Part shown: one piece after another, positions 26,643-34,672 of the stretch
How positions within the stretch are numbered: the stretch's first letter is position 1
Layout: every line of letters begins with the position of its first letter
DNA from: Luteibacter pinisoli
GTDB taxonomy: Bacteria; Pseudomonadota; Gammaproteobacteria; Xanthomonadales; Rhodanobacteraceae
Assembly (NCBI RefSeq): GCF_006385595.1
Contig: NZ_CP041046.1
Span: forward strand, 3,913,501 to 3,977,500
Direction: 5' to 3'
DNA length: 64,000 bases
Position numbers and translations under genes: made by a program
Notes under the pieces: model-generated
Told to the model about the DNA's origin: nothing
Seen by the model: only the letters and a program-made list of their open reading frames with translations
Database searches by the model: none

Positions 26643-26756
26643 ATGAAAACCAAGCCCGACGCCGACAACACCGAACTTGAACGCAACTTCGAGCCCCTGC
26701 GCGTGACCCTTGCGCTGGGCGCCCTGCTGCTTGGCCTGCTCTGCGGCCTGCACTGA
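26643..26756 (+). CDS. Possible 37-aa single-pass membrane peptide
   Basis: MKTKPDADNTELERNFEPLR followed by VTLALGALLLGLLCGLH: a charged N-terminal half and one hydrophobic helix, then a TGA. An AAGAAG purine run lies about 10 bases upstream and a strong terminator follows at about 26802, which supports a real short transcription unit. It diverges from the PdsR-like gene across the repeat pair and may be one of its targets. Function unknown. Confidence 0.45.
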   Translation: MKTKPDADNTELERNFEPLRVTLALGALLLGLLCGLH

Positions 26757-26799
26757 TCCCACCCTGTTCCCCGTGACGCTCCTGTGGTGTGGAGCTTCC

Positions 26800-26838
26800 T
26801 TCACTCCCCCAGCCCTTGAGGCCGGGGGAGTTTTTTCT
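26800..26838 (+). terminator. Rho-independent terminator after the small membrane peptide
   Basis: ACTCCCCC pairs with GGGGGAGT, followed by a run of six T on the plus strand. It ends just before the convergent lipoprotein gene's stop and could also work in reverse less well, as no T-run flanks the other side. Confidence 0.75.
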
Positions 26839-26843
26839 GCGCG

Positions 26844-27587
26844 TCAGTTGGAGCTGGGCAGCGGCGGTGTGGCTGCGGGCTCGGTCTTCTTTATCGACGG
26901 CAGCTGGCCCAGCGGTACCAGCTCGGCATCGCCCACCCACACGTGGGTGTCGTAGCCGGCGAAGAACATGTCGCGCTCGTTCTTCATCCGCTGGGTGATG
27001 GTGAGGCCCGAGACGACACCCATGGTGATGCCGTTGATGTACACGCCACCGCCGAAGGCCACGGCCGTTTCCAGGTCGCGGTAGGCGCGGTTGAAGCGCT
27101 TGTCGGCACGGGCGGCAGCGACCTTGTCGGCATAGATGGGCGTCATGTCGCGCCAGTACGCATCCGCCTGCGCGCGCTGCTCGGGCGTGAGCCGCTGGTA
27201 AGCCGACACGAAGGTCTGTTCGTATTCCGGCGCGTGCCGTTCGGCCGCGATAGCCAGCCAGGCCACGCCAAGCGGCTGGTTGGCGGCCACGTGGTCACCG
27301 TTGAAATACATCACGCCCAACGCGTATTGCGCCGCCTTGCTGCCCCAGCGTGAGGCCGATTCCAGGCTGTCGCGAGACATGCTGTAGCGGCCCGCCCAGA
27401 AGTGCGAGCCGGCCTCGCAGAAATAATAATCGCCGGGGAGGAAGCGCTCGAGGCCATAGGGGCAGCCATAGAGCAGGTTGGATACGACGAGTTCCTGCCC
27501 CGGCAAGGGCTGGGGCCGGGTGGCCCGGTGACATCCGCCAAGCAGCACGACCGCGGCGATCATCGACGCCGTGAGTAATCCCTTCAT
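26844..27587 (-). CDS. Lipoprotein with Sel1-like element, paralogue of the next gene upstream
   Basis: 247 aa. Lipoprotein signal with lipobox LLGGC (about residue 19). The mature protein has GCPYGLERFLPGDYYFCEA, then a Sel1/TPR-like segment AAQYALGVMYFNGDHVAANQPLGVAWLAIAAER, then RFNRAYRDLETAVAFGG and a C-terminal THVWVGDAELVPLGQL. The same blocks in the same order occur in the neighbour at 27615-28376, so they are a tandem duplication, here as an outer-membrane lipoprotein form. Function unknown; envelope location is clear. Confidence 0.75.
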   Translation of the reverse strand: MKGLLTASMIAAVVLLGGCHRATRPQPLPGQELVVSNLLYGCPYGLERFLPGDYYFCEAGSHFWAGRYSMSRDSLESASRWGSKAAQYALGVMYFNGDHVAANQPLGVAWLAIAAERHAPEYEQTFVSAYQRLTPEQRAQADAYWRDMTPIYADKVAAARADKRFNRAYRDLETAVAFGGGVYINGITMGVVSGLTITQRMKNERDMFFAGYDTHVWVGDAELVPLGQLPSIKKTEPAATPPLPSSN

Positions 27588-27614
27588 GCCAACTCCCCTT
27601 TGGAAAGAACGCGG

Positions 27615-28376
27615 TTAGTTCTGCTCGTTGGTGGGTGTGCGCTTGACGACGTCGGCAATCGGGACCAGCTGGGCATCGCCGACATAGACGTTGGTGCGCC
27701 AGCCTTCCAGGGCCACGGCTTCGCGCGTCTGCAGGAAGCGACCGAGGGAGAAACCGCTACTGCCGTAGGCGGCATCGGAGAAGTTCACGCCGTTGGTCAT
27801 CTGGAACCCGGTGACGCCATCCATGAACACGGAACCGCCGAAGTCGACGGCCCAGGCCAGGTCGCGGTAGGCGCGATCGAAGCGATTCTTGGCGCGGGTG
27901 GCGGCGACGTCGTCACCGTAGGTCTTCTTCAGGTCCTGCCAGTACGCGTTGGCCTGGGCCAGTTCCTGGGGCGAGACCTTGCCATAGGCGTCGACGAAGG
28001 CCGGCTCGTAATCGGGGCTGTGGCGCTCGGCGGCGAGCGCCAGCCAGGCCAGGCCCAGCGGGCGGTTCTTCTCGGCGTGGTCGCCGTTGAAGTACATGAC
28101 GCCGAGGGCGTACTGCGCGGGCTTGCTGGCCCAGGCGGCGGCGTTCTTCAGGCTTTCCCGGGCGCTGCCGTCACGGCCGGACCAGAAGTCGCGGGCCGCA
28201 TCGCAGAAGTAGTACTCACCGGGAATGAAGCGCTCCAGCGACGTGGGGCACAACTGCAGTGCCTCGGCGACGGTGCTGCGTTTCTGGTCCGGAAGTGGCG
28301 TCGGGCGTTCGCCTGCAAAGGCGCCGCCGGCGGCGAGACAGAGGGCGGCCAAGGCCGCGATACGTTGGACGGACAT
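27615..28376 (-). CDS. Exported protein with Sel1-like element, paralogue of the next gene downstream
   Basis: 253 aa from ATG 28376, with AAGGAG 8 bases upstream. A signal peptide (IAALAALCLAAGGAFAG) without lipobox makes this the soluble periplasmic partner of the lipoprotein gene that follows 27 bases later. Shared blocks: CPTSLERFIPGEYYFCDA, AQYALGVMYFNGDHAEKNRPLGLAWLALAAERH, RFDRAYRDLAWAVDFGG, VYVGDAQLVPI. An insertion SGFSLGRFLQTREAV is not in the paralogue. The pair probably forms one operon. Function unknown. Confidence 0.75.
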   Translation of the reverse strand: MSVQRIAALAALCLAAGGAFAGERPTPLPDQKRSTVAEALQLCPTSLERFIPGEYYFCDAARDFWSGRDGSARESLKNAAAWASKPAQYALGVMYFNGDHAEKNRPLGLAWLALAAERHSPDYEPAFVDAYGKVSPQELAQANAYWQDLKKTYGDDVAATRAKNRFDRAYRDLAWAVDFGGSVFMDGVTGFQMTNGVNFSDAAYGSSGFSLGRFLQTREAVALEGWRTNVYVGDAQLVPIADVVKRTPTNEQN

Positions 28377-28489
28377 CTGACGGACTCCTTTCACCATGCC
28401 GGCGTTGATCCCACGCCAGGGGCCGCGAGGCGTATTAACAGTACTCCTCGGTTTGCTTTTGAGTCGTGAAAATTTGTTTATACCCGGGG

Positions 28490-28522
28490 TCAACCGCACG
28501 TCCTTGCGGCGGGTTGACCTCG
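28490..28522 (-). terminator. Stem-loop after rpe
   Basis: GGTCAACC (in the CCGGGGTCAACCGC context) pairs with GGTTGACC across about 16 bases. It lies just after the rpe stop on the minus strand; the sequence beyond is A/T-rich (ataaacaaatttt) but without a strict T-run, so terminator function is likely but not certain. Confidence 0.5.
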
Positions 28523-28532
28523 GCCGGGGCGG

Positions 28533-29207
28533 TTAGCCCTTGTCGATCGCCGCGTGCATCCGGCGGATGACGTCCGCGTAGTCCGGCGCATTGAAGATGG
28601 CCGAGCCGGCGACGAAGGTGTCGGCGCCCGCGGCGGAGATCTGGCCGATGTTGTCGGGGGTGACGCCGCCATCCACTTCCAGGCGGATCTTGCGGCCGCT
28701 GGCGTCGATGCGTTCGCGCACGTGGCGAATCTTGTCCAGCGCCGAGGGGATGAACTTCTGCCCGCCAAAACCCGGGTTCACCGACATGATCAGCACCATG
28801 TCGATCTTGTCGAGCACGTAGTCCAGCCAGTTGAGCGGCGTGGCCGGGTTGAACACCAGGCCGGCTTCGCAGCCTTCGCCCTGGATCAGCTGGATGGTGC
28901 GGTCCACGTGCTCGGACGCTTCCGGGTGGAAGCTGATGCTGCGTGCGCCGGCCTTGGCGAAATCCGGGACGATGCGGTCCACCGGCTTCACCATCAGGTG
29001 CACGTCGATGTGTTCGGTGATGCCGTAATCGCGCAGCGCCTTCAGCACCATCGGGCCGATGGTGAGGTTCGGCACGTAATGGTTGTCCATCACGTCGAAG
29101 TGCACCCACTGGGCACCGGCGTCTAGCACCTTGCGCGTGTCGTCACCCAGGCGGGCGAAGTCGGCGGAGAGAATGGACGGGGCGATGACGGGGGACTGCT
29201 TGGCCAT
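28533..29207 (-). CDS. rpe: Ribulose-phosphate 3-epimerase
   Basis: 224 aa, normal for Rpe. Interconverts ribulose 5-phosphate and xylulose 5-phosphate in the pentose phosphate pathway. TIM-barrel motifs are complete: APSILSADFARLG, HFDVMDNHYVPNLTIGP (metal-binding His and Asp), HLMVKPVDR, VLIMSVNPGFGGQKFI and EVDGGVTPDNI (catalytic Asp), then VAGSAIF for the phosphate. AAAGGAG lies upstream but some 10 bases from the ATG. The order rpe upstream of trpE, here separated by a two-component system and two envelope genes, is a partly conserved Xanthomonadales arrangement. Confidence 0.96.
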   Translation of the reverse strand: MAKQSPVIAPSILSADFARLGDDTRKVLDAGAQWVHFDVMDNHYVPNLTIGPMVLKALRDYGITEHIDVHLMVKPVDRIVPDFAKAGARSISFHPEASEHVDRTIQLIQGEGCEAGLVFNPATPLNWLDYVLDKIDMVLIMSVNPGFGGQKFIPSALDKIRHVRERIDASGRKIRLEVDGGVTPDNIGQISAAGADTFVAGSAIFNAPDYADVIRRMHAAIDKG

Positions 29208-29278
29208 GGGAACACCCTAATAAAGGAGACGTCGTTTCACCGTAGGAGCGGAGCAGGATACATCCGGGCCTTACCCGA

Positions 29279-30094
29279 TTACTTGAAGCCACGCTCCGAC
29301 TTGACGCGCTCGTAGGCGGCGTTGATCTCGCTGGCGCGCGATTCCGCGCGGCGGCGCATGTCTTCGGGGAGGTCGCCCAGGCGGTCCGGGTGGTGCTCGG
29401 AAATCAGCTTGCGGTAGGCGCGCTTGATCGCGCGCTCGTCGGCGTCGCGCTGAATGCCGAGCACCGTGTACGGGTCCGGGCCCTGGGCGTTGCGCTGCGG
29501 GGGCACGTAGCCGCCACCACCGTGGCCACCACCGTAGCCGCGGTTGGCGCCGGCACCACCGTTCCAGGCGTAGCCCTTCATGGCCATCAGCGCCATGAGC
29601 TCCATGTCGCTCACGCGCAGGGCAAAGGCCAGCTGGCGGAGGAGGGCCATCTTCTCCGGCGAGGGCGAGGCGCCTTCGGCCAGTACCGTCTCGATGATGA
29701 CGTCGATGACCGGGAAGGCATGGTCACGACGGTGGCCCACCCACTGGCGCAGCTCGTCGATCACTTCGCTGGCGTTGTATTCGGGCTGCTTGCCTTCGTT
29801 GAAGGCATCGATGGCCCGGCGACGGTCGTCCTGGTCCAGGCCCATGCGCGCCATCAGGCGCTCGGCGATGGCGATTTCCGCCTCGGACACCCGCCCGTCG
29901 GCCTTGGCCACCGCGCCGATCAGGGCAAACAGCGGGGCCACGTAGCCGCCCTGGACGGGCGCACGGCGGCGCTGCTGTTGCTGGCGGCTGGCGTCGAACA
30001 TGAAACCGAGGGCGCCGCCGATGAGGGCACCGAGCATGTTGTGGGTAAGCCACATGCCCAGGACAGCGCCGATAAGTGTGCCGGTGAAATTCAT
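29279..30094 (-). CDS. djlA: DjlA-like membrane-anchored DnaJ co-chaperone
   Basis: 271 aa from ATG 30094. One N-terminal glycine-rich membrane segment (GAVLGMWLTHNMLGALIGGALGFMF), a central TerB-like helical domain (VAPLFALIGAVAKADGRVSEAEI onwards, about residues 55-170), a Gly-rich linker and a C-terminal J domain with the HPD tripeptide in SEHHPDRLGDLP. This is the DjlA layout: a type III co-chaperone that stimulates DnaK at the inner membrane. The start overlaps the stop of the cytochrome gene as ATGA, so the two are translationally coupled. Confidence 0.93.
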   Translation of the reverse strand: MNFTGTLIGAVLGMWLTHNMLGALIGGALGFMFDASRQQQQRRRAPVQGGYVAPLFALIGAVAKADGRVSEAEIAIAERLMARMGLDQDDRRRAIDAFNEGKQPEYNASEVIDELRQWVGHRRDHAFPVIDVIIETVLAEGASPSPEKMALLRQLAFALRVSDMELMALMAMKGYAWNGGAGANRGYGGGHGGGGYVPPQRNAQGPDPYTVLGIQRDADERAIKRAYRKLISEHHPDRLGDLPEDMRRRAESRASEINAAYERVKSERGFK

Positions 30095-30405
30095 GGAGCG
30101 CCCTTGGAGGGGGTCTGGGCGGCGTACCACTGGGCGAGCTGGTCGATATCCGCATCGGAAAGAGGGCCGGCCATGGCGCGCATCACGGGGTGGTCCCGGT
30201 GGCCATCGCGGTATTGGTGCAACGCTGCGCGCAGGTAAACCGCCTTCTGCCCGGCCAGGTGGGGGGCATCGGCATTCGTCGTCGCCACGCCATTTTCGCC
30301 ATGGCACGCCGCGCACATGCCCAACCGCGCCGGTTTCGCGGGCGGGGCAGCGAGTACAGGGGCGGATAAGGCCAGGGCGAGTGCCGCGGTCGTCAGTTTG
30401 CGCAT
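30091..30405 (-). CDS. Small periplasmic c-type cytochrome
   Basis: 104 aa. A signal peptide (KLTTAALALALSAPVLA) is followed by one heme-attachment motif CAACH in MCAACHGENG and a distal methionine candidate in HPVMRAMAGPLSDADIDQLAQWY. This is the class I single-heme cytochrome c pattern (cytochrome c553/c5-like). First gene of a two-gene unit with djlA. Electron partner unknown. Confidence 0.85.
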   Translation of the reverse strand: MRKLTTAALALALSAPVLAAPPAKPARLGMCAACHGENGVATTNADAPHLAGQKAVYLRAALHQYRDGHRDHPVMRAMAGPLSDADIDQLAQWYAAQTPSKGAP

Positions 30406-30448
30406 GGGCGAGTTGTTGGGGCTGTAACTCGGAATTCTAGCAGGTGGC

Positions 30449-30454
30449 TACAAT
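30449..30454 (+). promoter_or_regulatory. Possible -10 box of purC
   Basis: TACAAT lies 34 bases before the purC GTG with TG just upstream (TGGCTACAAT), near an extended -10. No good -35 is found at 17 bases. Confidence 0.3.
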
Positions 30455-30487
30455 AGCCAACTCCCCCGCCTTCACCGGAGCGCCCTC

Positions 30488-31384
30488 GTGCCCACCACCC
30501 TGAGCCAATCCGACCTGCCCGGCCTGGAACTGATCCACCGCGGCAAGGTCCGCGATGTCTACGCCCTGCCCGGCAACCGCCTGCTCATGGTGGCCACCGA
30601 CCGCCTCTCCGCGTTCGATTCGGTGCTGCCGGACCCGATCCCCGGCAAGGGCGAGATGCTCTGCCAGATCTCGAACTTCTGGTTTGAGAAAACCGCCCAC
30701 CTGATCCCGAACCACCTCACCGGTGACGACGTGGCCTCGGTGCTGCCCCCGGGCGTGGACGTGGCCCTGTACGCGAAGCGTGCCGTGGTGACGAAGCGGC
30801 TGAAGCCGGTACCGGTGGAAGCCATCGCCCGCGGTTACATCATTGGCTCGGGCTGGAAGGACTACCAGGCCACAGGCGCCATCTGCGGCATCACCCTGCC
30901 GGCGGGCCTGCAGCAGGCGCAGCAGCTGCCGGAACCGATCTTCACCCCGTCGACCAAGGCCGCCGTGGGCGACCACGACGAGAACGTGAGCTTCGATGCC
31001 GTGGTGGCCGCGGTGGGCGAAGACATGGCCAACGCCGTGCGCGATGCCACCCTGAAGATCTACAAGTTCGCCGCCGAATACGCCGCTACCCGCGGCATCA
31101 TCATCGCCGACACCAAGTTCGAGTTCGGTACGGATGAAGACGGCAAGCTGTACATCATGGACGAGATGCTGACCCCGGATTCCTCGCGCTTCTGGCCGGC
31201 GGAGTCCTACAAAGTCGGCATCAGCCCGCCCAGCTACGACAAGCAGTTCGTCCGCGATTACCTGCTGGACATCGGCTGGAACAAGGAGCCGCCGGCACCG
31301 AGCGTGCCCGCCAGCGTGATCGAAGGCACCGCCGCGAAGTATGCTGAGGCCCTCGACAAGCTCGCCGGCATCCGCCTGGACTGA
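30488..31384 (+). CDS. purC: Phosphoribosylaminoimidazole-succinocarboxamide synthase (long form)
   Basis: 298 aa from the GTG at 30488, with CCGGAG about 10 bases upstream. Joins aspartate to CAIR with ATP in purine synthesis. Motifs: HRGKVRDVYAL, ATDRLSAFDSVLPDPIPGKG, EAIARGYIIGSGWKDYQ, SFDAVVAAVG and IIADTKFEFG, then DEMLTPDSSRFWP. This is the roughly 300-residue yeast ADE1-like form rather than the 237-residue E. coli form. Stands first on the plus strand, diverging from the cytochrome gene. Confidence 0.96.
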   Translation: MPTTLSQSDLPGLELIHRGKVRDVYALPGNRLLMVATDRLSAFDSVLPDPIPGKGEMLCQISNFWFEKTAHLIPNHLTGDDVASVLPPGVDVALYAKRAVVTKRLKPVPVEAIARGYIIGSGWKDYQATGAICGITLPAGLQQAQQLPEPIFTPSTKAAVGDHDENVSFDAVVAAVGEDMANAVRDATLKIYKFAAEYAATRGIIIADTKFEFGTDEDGKLYIMDEMLTPDSSRFWPAESYKVGISPPSYDKQFVRDYLLDIGWNKEPPAPSVPASVIEGTAAKYAEALDKLAGIRLD

Positions 31385-31410
31385 CCGGCCCGCTTGCGCT
31401 CCACGGGGGA

Positions 31411-31884
31411 ATGACCATGCGCGACGCGGCTACCTGGTTCGGCAATTACAGCCAGGACCACCAGAACCCGACCAACCGGCTGATCCACTGGGTCTGCGTG
31501 CCGGCGATCACCTGGACGGTGATCGCCTTCGTCTGGCTGATCCCCGTCCCGCCCGGCCTCGGCAAGCCGGGCCTGTGGGCGGTGCTGGCGATGTTCCTGG
31601 CGTTCCTCTTCTACTACTACCGGCTGTCGCGGGTGATCGGGCTGGCCATGGCCGGCGCGTTCATCTCGCTGGGCTTCCTCACCGATTTCCTCTACTACGC
31701 CCTCGGCCCCTCCGGCCTGGCCTGGACGGCCGCCGTGGTGTTCGTGGCGGCGTGGATCGGCCAGTTCATCGGCCACAAGATCGAGGGCCGCCGGCCGTCG
31801 TTCTTCACCGACCTGCAATACCTCCTGATCGGCCCGGCGTGGCTGATGAGCAAGGCGTTGCGCCGCGCGGGCAAGGATTACTGA
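31411..31884 (+). CDS. Mpo1-like (DUF962) membrane protein
   Basis: 157 aa. N-terminal WFGNYSQDHQNPTNRLIHWVCVP and C-terminal GHKIEGRRPSFFTDLQYLLIGPAWLMSK are the hallmark segments of the DUF962/YGL010w family; the yeast member Mpo1 is a dioxygenase acting on 2-hydroxy fatty acids. The conserved His residues (DH, IHW, GHK) are present. Four membrane helices are predicted by eye between them. It follows purC by 26 bases and precedes another membrane protein by 2 bases. Confidence 0.85.
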   Translation: MTMRDAATWFGNYSQDHQNPTNRLIHWVCVPAITWTVIAFVWLIPVPPGLGKPGLWAVLAMFLAFLFYYYRLSRVIGLAMAGAFISLGFLTDFLYYALGPSGLAWTAAVVFVAAWIGQFIGHKIEGRRPSFFTDLQYLLIGPAWLMSKALRRAGKDY

Positions 31885-31886
31885 CG

Positions 31887-32294
31887 GTGCAGACCCTGCT
31901 CACGCTGTTCTCGGCCGCCATCTGGTGGGTGATCTATTCCAGCGCCGCGGCCGTGGTGCCGGCGGTAATCGTCTTCTTCGTCCTGCGCTGGCTGGAGAAG
32001 ACGGCGGTGGTGTTCAACCGCGCCTACCTCGCCAGCCTGATCTGGGCCCTGCTTGCCGTGCTCACCGGCGGCCTGGTGATCGCCGCCCAGCACGGGCAGG
32101 CCGTCGGCCAGTCCATCTTCGTCCTGCCGTGGATGCGTGCCGCCCTGGTGGTGGACATGCTGGTCGGCGCCTTCCTCATCTGGCAGCTGGTGCCGCGCAT
32201 CGACGCCCGCCGGGTGAAGCCGGCCAACGCCTGCATGGCGGTGGCCATGGTGATGGTGGTGGCGCTGGTGGTCGGGACGACCATCCACCGATAA
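31887..32294 (+). CDS. Four-helix integral membrane protein of unknown function
   Basis: 135 aa from the GTG at 31887, two bases after the DUF962 stop. Hydrophobic segments at about residues 2-30, 45-65, 80-102 and 112-132; the only charged stretch is LRWLEKTAVVFNRAY in the first loop and RIDARRVKP in the third. It resembles short proteins annotated DUF2269/hypothetical integral membrane in this group but I do not recognise a family with confidence. Translation is probably coupled to the gene before it. Confidence 0.65.
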   Translation: MQTLLTLFSAAIWWVIYSSAAAVVPAVIVFFVLRWLEKTAVVFNRAYLASLIWALLAVLTGGLVIAAQHGQAVGQSIFVLPWMRAALVVDMLVGAFLIWQLVPRIDARRVKPANACMAVAMVMVVALVVGTTIHR

Positions 32295-32349
32295 GCCGGG
32301 CCTATCGCGGCGATCCAAAGGATCACTTGGACACGGCGGTAGCCGTCCC

Positions 32350-32368
32350 CATAATGAGAGTCATTCTT
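32350..32368 (+). promoter_or_regulatory. Fur-box-like operator
   Basis: CATAATGAGAGTCATTCTT matches 14 of 19 positions of the Fur consensus GATAATGATAATCATTATC, including the whole ATAATGA and TCATT cores. It ends 15 bases before the ATG of the small membrane protein gene and just upstream of its AAGGAGG ribosome site, where a bound repressor would block transcription. Confidence 0.7.
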
Positions 32369-32383
32369 ATTAAGGAGGCGGCC

Positions 32384-32566
32384 ATGGCCCGCAAGATCAA
32401 GTACGCGGCGACGCATTTCAGCATCGCCTTTTCCATGAGTTACGCGGTGAACCAGAACGTGGCGATCAGCGCCCTCGTGGGCGTGGCCGAGCCGCTGGCC
32501 TTCGCGTTTGGCCGTTCGGTGATCGGTGAGACCCGTACCGGCCTAGCGGTGGCTCCCGCCGCCTGA
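32384..32566 (+). CDS. Small DUF2061-like membrane protein behind a Fur box
   Basis: 60 aa with a strong ribosome site (AAGGAGG, 5-6 bases before ATG). The core YAATHFSIAFSMSYAVNQNVAISALVGVAEPLAFAF has the HF-x-VAF-x-x-AY and late VEP elements I associate with DUF2061, with two short membrane helices. The family's usual C-terminal HE-x-VW end is missing; instead it ends RTGLAVAPAA. Control by iron through Fur is suggested by the operator. The last 24 bases overlap the convergent glycoside hydrolase gene. Confidence 0.65.
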   Translation: MARKIKYAATHFSIAFSMSYAVNQNVAISALVGVAEPLAFAFGRSVIGETRTGLAVAPAA

Positions 32567-34672
32567 GGCCCCTGCGCCACCGCCGACCCGCCCGTTCGTG
32601 ACCGTCACGGCGTGGGTGAATCCCTCGAAGGGAATGTCGGTGATGCCGACCAGGCCGATGTGCGCGTTCTCGCCATCGAGGACGCGGCCGGTGACGGGCT
32701 GGTCGACATACTGGAACCAATGCGTGCCCACCACGACGCCCGACGCCGCCGCGGCGTCGACAAAGCGCGCGTAGGCCTTGCCGCGCTCGTCTTCGCTGGC
32801 CACCGCCGCCACGCCGTTGCCGAATGGCCCGCGATCGCTTGAGCCGAAGTGAAATTCCGTCAGCAGGACGGGCTTATCCCAGCGCTTGAACTCCGCCACG
32901 TCGAAGCCGTGCTCGGGCAGGTCGGTGTAGGTGTTGATGCTGGTGACGTCGGTGTACTTCGCGCTCATTTCTTCCGCTTCCGGCGTGCGGATCGCGAGGC
33001 GACCGCCGAGGAAGAGATGGTGCGGGTCGGCTTTCTTCAGCGTCTCGGCCACCGTGCGGAAATACTGCTCGGCGTAAAGCTTGCCGAAGGCGATGTAGTC
33101 CGCGGCGATGGCGGGGTGTGCTTCGCTCGGGTCCGGTGCCTTGAAGCCTTCCGCATTGAGCTGATCCCAGGTGGTGATGGCCAGGCCCCACGCTTTCGCG
33201 AAGGCGGCCGCATCGCCGTGGGCCTTTTTCAGATACGCAACGAAGGCCTGCTTCGCCGGGCTCTGCGGGCCCTGCGCCAGGCTGCCGGTGGATAGCGCCC
33301 AGCGGCCTTGCGGGCCCTGCCCTGCCCACGCCAGTTCGTTGTCGGCGAAGTAGCCGAGCAGCCAGGGATCATCGACCTTGCCCTTCGTCGCGTTGGCCAC
33401 CGCCTGTTGCGCGGCCTTGGCGAAGCGCGGATCGAACGGATCCGGCATGCGGCCCCAGTAGTCGTAGCCGGTGCTCACCGTGTTGAAGTCGCCCTTGATC
33501 AGCACCGGCACCGTGTAGGCGATGCGCTTGTCGCCAGCGAACGCCGGATCGCTCCAGTTGCCGAGCGTGTTGAAACGCCAGGCCTTCAGTCGATCCAGCG
33601 TGCGCTTGCGCCAGCCCGCTTCGACGTCGTTGCCCAGCGTACGCGCGAGGTTGTTGCTGTACACGTCCCACCACAGGCCGTGGTTCATGCCGTTGTCGCG
33701 CTGCGAGCCGTTGTCGCTGCGGCTGTCACTGCTGCCGGTGAACGGGCTGCCCGCCGCCGGCGCGGCCGTGAACATGAACTCGCGGCCCTGCACATACGTG
33801 CGGCCATCGGTGTGGTTCACCGCGTTGACGCCGAGCGAGAAGAAGGCGTGGCCTTCCGGCGTGACCAGCCACCAGCGGTCGCCCTGCTTCTGCACGCGGA
33901 AGAAACCGGAGGCGTGCATCGTCGGCAGGTCGGTGCGGCCGCCGAAGCGGTCGAGGCCGGCCGTGCTTGCCGGCGCCGCCGGCGAGCTCGTCCGTTGCCG
34001 CAGGGCCTCGTCGCTGGTGATTTTCTCGGGCCATGTCGCGCGCCTGTATTGCCCGTATTGGTCGACGATGCCCGTGTAAGCCGCGCGCAGATCCGCATCG
34101 CCCGGCACCGCCTCCAGCGTGCCCATCAGCACCGTTTGCGCGGCGCCCGGTTGCGGCATGGAGAGCGTGACCGAGGTGACCTTCGCCGCATCGATGGCCC
34201 CGTCGGTCGACAGCGCGACGAGGCGTTTGGTCTTGCCGTCATCAAAGGGCATCGGCGGGCCCACCTGCATGCCGAACGCGCGCGGCGATGTCGCCGTGAG
34301 CGGCACCGACAGCGTCTGCGGCGGGCCGGGCGGCAATCCCACCGTCGCCTTCAGGTGCTTCTCGCCGGAGGCGACATCCACGATCAGCGTGACAGGCCAC
34401 GGCATGCCGTTCTGCACGCGCAGGCGAAGCGTGCCGTTGGCGGGCCATGCCCAAGTGCCCTGCCCCGGCGCCAGCACCAATGCGGGGGACGGCGATGGCG
34501 TGTAGGTCACGGCCACCAGGTCGCTACCGTCGGCGGCCTTGCGCACCGTCGGATCAAGCGTCGCGGCGGTGGGCGTGATGCGCACGGCGGGCGTGGGATG
34601 CGCGAGGTTGATCTCGGTCGCGTGGGCGCCGAGGGTGCACCCGGTGAGCAGAAGGCAGGTCAACGTCTTCAT
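32543..34672 (-). CDS. Lipoprotein glycoside hydrolase, clan GH-A, agarase-like
   Basis: 709 aa from ATG 34672, with lipobox-like LLLTGC at about residue 8-12. After an N-terminal beta-rich region (about 20-290) comes a catalytic part opening SGFFRVQKQGDRWWLVTPEGHAFFSLGVNAV, a phrase typical of GH50/beta-agarase-like enzymes. The acid/base pair Asn-Glu is seen in YFADNELAW (about residue 450) and a nucleophile Glu in VLLTEFHFG (about 610). Substrate is unknown; a beta-galactan or another hexose polymer would fit. It overlaps the permease gene upstream by ATGA, so a shared uptake/degradation role is possible. Confidence 0.75.
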   Translation of the reverse strand: MKTLTCLLLTGCTLGAHATEINLAHPTPAVRITPTAATLDPTVRKAADGSDLVAVTYTPSPSPALVLAPGQGTWAWPANGTLRLRVQNGMPWPVTLIVDVASGEKHLKATVGLPPGPPQTLSVPLTATSPRAFGMQVGPPMPFDDGKTKRLVALSTDGAIDAAKVTSVTLSMPQPGAAQTVLMGTLEAVPGDADLRAAYTGIVDQYGQYRRATWPEKITSDEALRQRTSSPAAPASTAGLDRFGGRTDLPTMHASGFFRVQKQGDRWWLVTPEGHAFFSLGVNAVNHTDGRTYVQGREFMFTAAPAAGSPFTGSSDSRSDNGSQRDNGMNHGLWWDVYSNNLARTLGNDVEAGWRKRTLDRLKAWRFNTLGNWSDPAFAGDKRIAYTVPVLIKGDFNTVSTGYDYWGRMPDPFDPRFAKAAQQAVANATKGKVDDPWLLGYFADNELAWAGQGPQGRWALSTGSLAQGPQSPAKQAFVAYLKKAHGDAAAFAKAWGLAITTWDQLNAEGFKAPDPSEAHPAIAADYIAFGKLYAEQYFRTVAETLKKADPHHLFLGGRLAIRTPEAEEMSAKYTDVTSINTYTDLPEHGFDVAEFKRWDKPVLLTEFHFGSSDRGPFGNGVAAVASEDERGKAYARFVDAAAASGVVVGTHWFQYVDQPVTGRVLDGENAHIGLVGITDIPFEGFTHAVTVTNGRVGGGAGASGGGSHR

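Noticed and set aside
29240..29262. Second REP copy near rpe (GTAGGAGCGGAGCAGGAT)
   Set aside because: Only the first nine bases match the REP end; no inverted partner is present.
31341..31886. Long plus-strand frame running through the DUF962 gene into the next membrane protein
   Set aside because: Upstream of the GTG at 31887 this frame is Pro/Arg-rich; the other frame encodes the recognised DUF962 protein with conserved His residues.
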